Shown here piece by piece: positions 62,621-64,000 of a stretch of DNA of 64,000 bases (the stretch's first letter is position 1; each line of letters starts with the position of its first letter). The DNA lies in NCBI RefSeq assembly GCF_026339875.1, contig NZ_JAPEPZ010000001.1, positions 7,502,001 through 7,566,000 of the forward strand, given 5' to 3'. The notes below the pieces were generated by a model that worked only from the letters and a program-made list of their open reading frames with translations, did no database searches and had not been told where the DNA came from. Position numbers and translations under genes: made by a program. The stretch comes from Streptomyces sp. NBC_01571 (GTDB lineage Bacteria > Actinomycetota > Actinomycetes > Streptomycetales > Streptomycetaceae).

Positions 62621-62914
62621 CTACGGTCCGGCGAACCAGTCGACGCTGGTCTGCAGCTGGACGACGTCGGCGAGGGGGCGGTCGCCCTTCTCGTTGTTGC
62701 ACTTGCGGAGGCAGGTGGGGCAGCCGATGACGCCGTGGATGGGCGCGAGGTTGTCGGGGTCGCGCCGTGCGCCGCCCTTGCTGACGGGGATGATGTGGTC
62801 GGCCGTGTCGGCGGCACCGTGGCCGCAGACGATGCACACGTCGGACTCGGCGAGCAGGCGGGCGCGCATCTGCCGGAACTCGTAGCTGGTGAGCTCTGAC
62901 CGGTCGGTGGCCAT
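62621..62914 (-). CDS. HNH endonuclease
   Basis: 97 residues from ATG 62912-62914 with GGAGG upstream. Zinc pairs CIVC (27-30) and CPTC (65-68) frame the ADHIIPVSKGG (H40) and N55/H60 residues; CNNEKGDRP (N73 region) ends the motif. Such HNH proteins beside terminase are needed for cos cleavage in HK97-type phages. Confidence 0.88.
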   Translation of the reverse strand: MATDRSELTSYEFRQMRARLLAESDVCIVCGHGAADTADHIIPVSKGGARRDPDNLAPIHGVIGCPTCLRKCNNEKGDRPLADVVQLQTSVDWFAGP

Positions 62915-62977
62915 GCTCACCTCCAGGTACGCCGAGGCCCGGCCTGCGTGTGCGGGCCGGGCCTGGTCGGTGCAGTG

Positions 62978-63238
62978 TCAGCGGCGGCGGAACAGGCAGA
63001 CGAGGGCGACGCGTTCGCCTCCGAGAGTCTTGCTCTCGGCGGCCGCCATGTTGGCGAGCGCCCAGCCTTGGGCCTCGATGGCTTCGATCTGTTCGCCGAC
63101 GCCGGTCATGGGCGCGGTCGTCATGCTGGTCTTGTTGGCCTCGATGAACTTGTACACGAGGACGCTGCGTCCCTCGGCGTAGGCCTTGCGCGCTTCGTCG
63201 GTCGCGCCCTTGGCCTTGGCGTTGTTGATGAACCCCAT
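62978..63238 (-). CDS. small phage protein, 86 aa
   Basis: MGFINNAKAKGATDEARKAY and following EGRSVLVYKFIEA, then GVGEQIEAIEAQGWALANMA and RVALVCLFRR. This is a recognised short family in streptomycetes (often annotated hypothetical; resembles DUF4177-like membrane-associated folds). GGGGG site upstream. Confidence 0.65.
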   Translation of the reverse strand: MGFINNAKAKGATDEARKAYAEGRSVLVYKFIEANKTSMTTAPMTGVGEQIEAIEAQGWALANMAAAESKTLGGERVALVCLFRRR

Positions 63239-63320
63239 GGTCCCCCCTTGGACTCTGGTGATGAGGGGCTCAGTGTGGCGCTGCGCGGGTTGCCGGGCGA
63301 GCGCTGCGACAGGGTTGTGA

Positions 63321-63366
63321 CACGACGAAGCCCCAGCCGGGGGGACCGAGCTGAGGCTTCGTCGTG
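63321..63366 (-). terminator. 12-bp perfect stem terminator
   Basis: CACGACGAAGCC and its exact complement enclose a 22-base loop that can pair further (AGC/GCT). It lies between the HTH gene and the 86-residue gene. Confidence 0.75.
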
Positions 63367-63431
63367 CGTTTGTGGTGCCGGTTGAGGGCACAGTTGTACA
63401 CGCAGATCGTCACACGCCGTCTGACCTGCGG

Positions 63432-63632
63432 TCAAGCGGCAGCGCGTGCTCGTCGTTCAGCGAGGAGCGCGGCGACGTCCTCGACGGCGTAGTGCGGGTG
63501 TCGTTCGGTGCCTCCGACCCGCTTGAGGCGGCCCCGGTAGACGAGGTTCCGGACGCCCCCGGGGCTGGTGCCGAGGGCTCGGGCGACGTCGCGGGTGGTG
63601 TACCGGCCGGGCGGGGCGGGCTGCTCATTCAT
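63432..63632 (-). CDS. helix-turn-helix protein, excisionase/MerR-like
   Basis: 66 residues: RYTTRDVARALGTSPGGVRN, LVYRGRLKRVGG, HPHYAVEDVAALLAERRARA. This winged-helix layout is that of MerR-type/excisionase-like DNA-binding proteins. Its start overlaps the stop of the preceding gene by 8 bp. Confidence 0.75.
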   Translation of the reverse strand: MNEQPAPPGRYTTRDVARALGTSPGGVRNLVYRGRLKRVGGTERHPHYAVEDVAALLAERRARAAA

Positions 63633-63909
63633 CGGTCCAGTGTGGCGCGGAAGCGACCCGCAGGTTGTACCTCCGACAGTGCGCTTCGATCTCGCCCTGG
63701 ATGCGGTCGAGGATCTCGCGGCAGGACTGCTCGAACGAGGCGCTGATCTCGTCGCCCTGCTCCTCGGAGTAGCGGCCGCTGTTGACGTCTTCTTCGATCT
63801 GTTCTCGGGCGCGGTCGTTGGCGATGTTCTGCTTGCGGTACTTGTCCTGCAGGCGCTGGAGCTCTGCGGTGCCGATGGGTTCCTCTACGGAGCCGAGTTC
63901 CTCGGTCAT
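63625..63909 (-). CDS. small helical phage protein, 94 aa (start uncertain)
   Basis: From ATG 63907-63909, with GGGAGGGG upstream: LQRLQDKYRKQNIANDRARE, QIEEDVNSGRYSEEQGDEIS. Entirely helical and charged. The frame stays open upstream to the window edge, so a longer protein cannot be excluded; the ribosome site supports this start. No family recognised. Confidence 0.6.
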   Translation of the reverse strand: MTEELGSVEEPIGTAELQRLQDKYRKQNIANDRAREQIEEDVNSGRYSEEQGDEISASFEQSCREILDRIQGEIEAHCRRYNLRVASAPHWTDE

Positions 63910-64000
63910 GGTGCTTCCCCTCCCTGTGGTGCTTGCACTGATAGTTCCGATGTTCGCGGTCAGCCATGCCTCGGCGGTCTCAGTTGGCTTGTTCGGGGTC

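Larger units (their letters stand above)
43501..64000. mobile_element. HK97-type siphovirus prophage, left part
   Basis: From the end of hen1 to the window edge, nearly all genes are phage genes in the standard siphovirus late order read on the minus strand, with a small divergent regulator at the left. The left junction is inferred near 43501, where hen1 homology stops; no attachment core can be defined without the right end. Integrase, replication and early genes must lie beyond 64000. Confidence 0.85.

Overview
The window is chromosomal DNA of a Streptomyces-like actinomycete. Support comes from very high GC, frequent GTG starts, 1-4 bp start/stop overlaps, streptomycete families (a SepF paralogue, DUF6099, F420-dependent LLM oxidoreductase, type VII-associated RHS toxins) and a typical streptomycete intergenic palindrome. 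No tRNA, rRNA or CRISPR array was seen.

Layout. 1-4.4 kb: a WXG100-like protein and a type VII-linked RHS toxin running off the left edge, a dead helicase fragment, and an orphan toxin tail with an immunity-like gene. 4.5-6.1 kb: dead IS630 and IS3 transposases around a PIN-domain fragment. 6.2-16.1 kb: an accessory island bounded by two diverged copies of one ~370-bp segment. It holds a NeuD-like acyltransferase, a Nudix-like protein and a three-gene operon: caspase-like/STAND NTPase/WD40 (1499 aa), an LCAT-type hydrolase whose expected catalytic Ser and His are substituted, and a pentapeptide-repeat membrane protein. This operon is the best candidate for an undescribed system, possibly a defence or cell-death module. 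16.4-23.6 kb: a gene graveyard (SGNH hydrolase, histidine kinase, uppP pseudogenes) with intact DedA, ChrB/MFS and metal-related envelope genes. 23.6-30.3 kb: a complete RHS operon (SseB-like, helical partner, 1588-aa RHS toxin, immunity candidate) behind a 21-bp-period direct repeat. 30.3-43.5 kb: mostly core-like genes: GT-C glycosyltransferase, molbindin, a nitrate reductase fused to a flavoprotein reductase with GlnR-like boxes upstream, SepF, an ATPase/MazG pair, DUF6099, an LLM oxidoreductase and hen1.

43.5-64 kb: the left part of an HK97-type siphovirus prophage, apparently joined at the 3' end of hen1. A GntR regulator with a near-perfect operator palindrome faces a minus-strand late operon read from right to left: HNH, terminase, portal, protease, capsid, connectors, two tail-tube paralogues, a G/GT pair with a canonical -1 slippery site, a tape measure carrying a one-base frameshift, baseplate, poly-gamma-glutamate hydrolase, amidase endolysin and holin. 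Integrase and right end lie outside the window.

A short motif, CTGACCTGC(A/G)-GTTT-like, recurs eight times on the plus strand between genes, in both copies of the island-flanking repeat and in the prophage; I cannot explain it.
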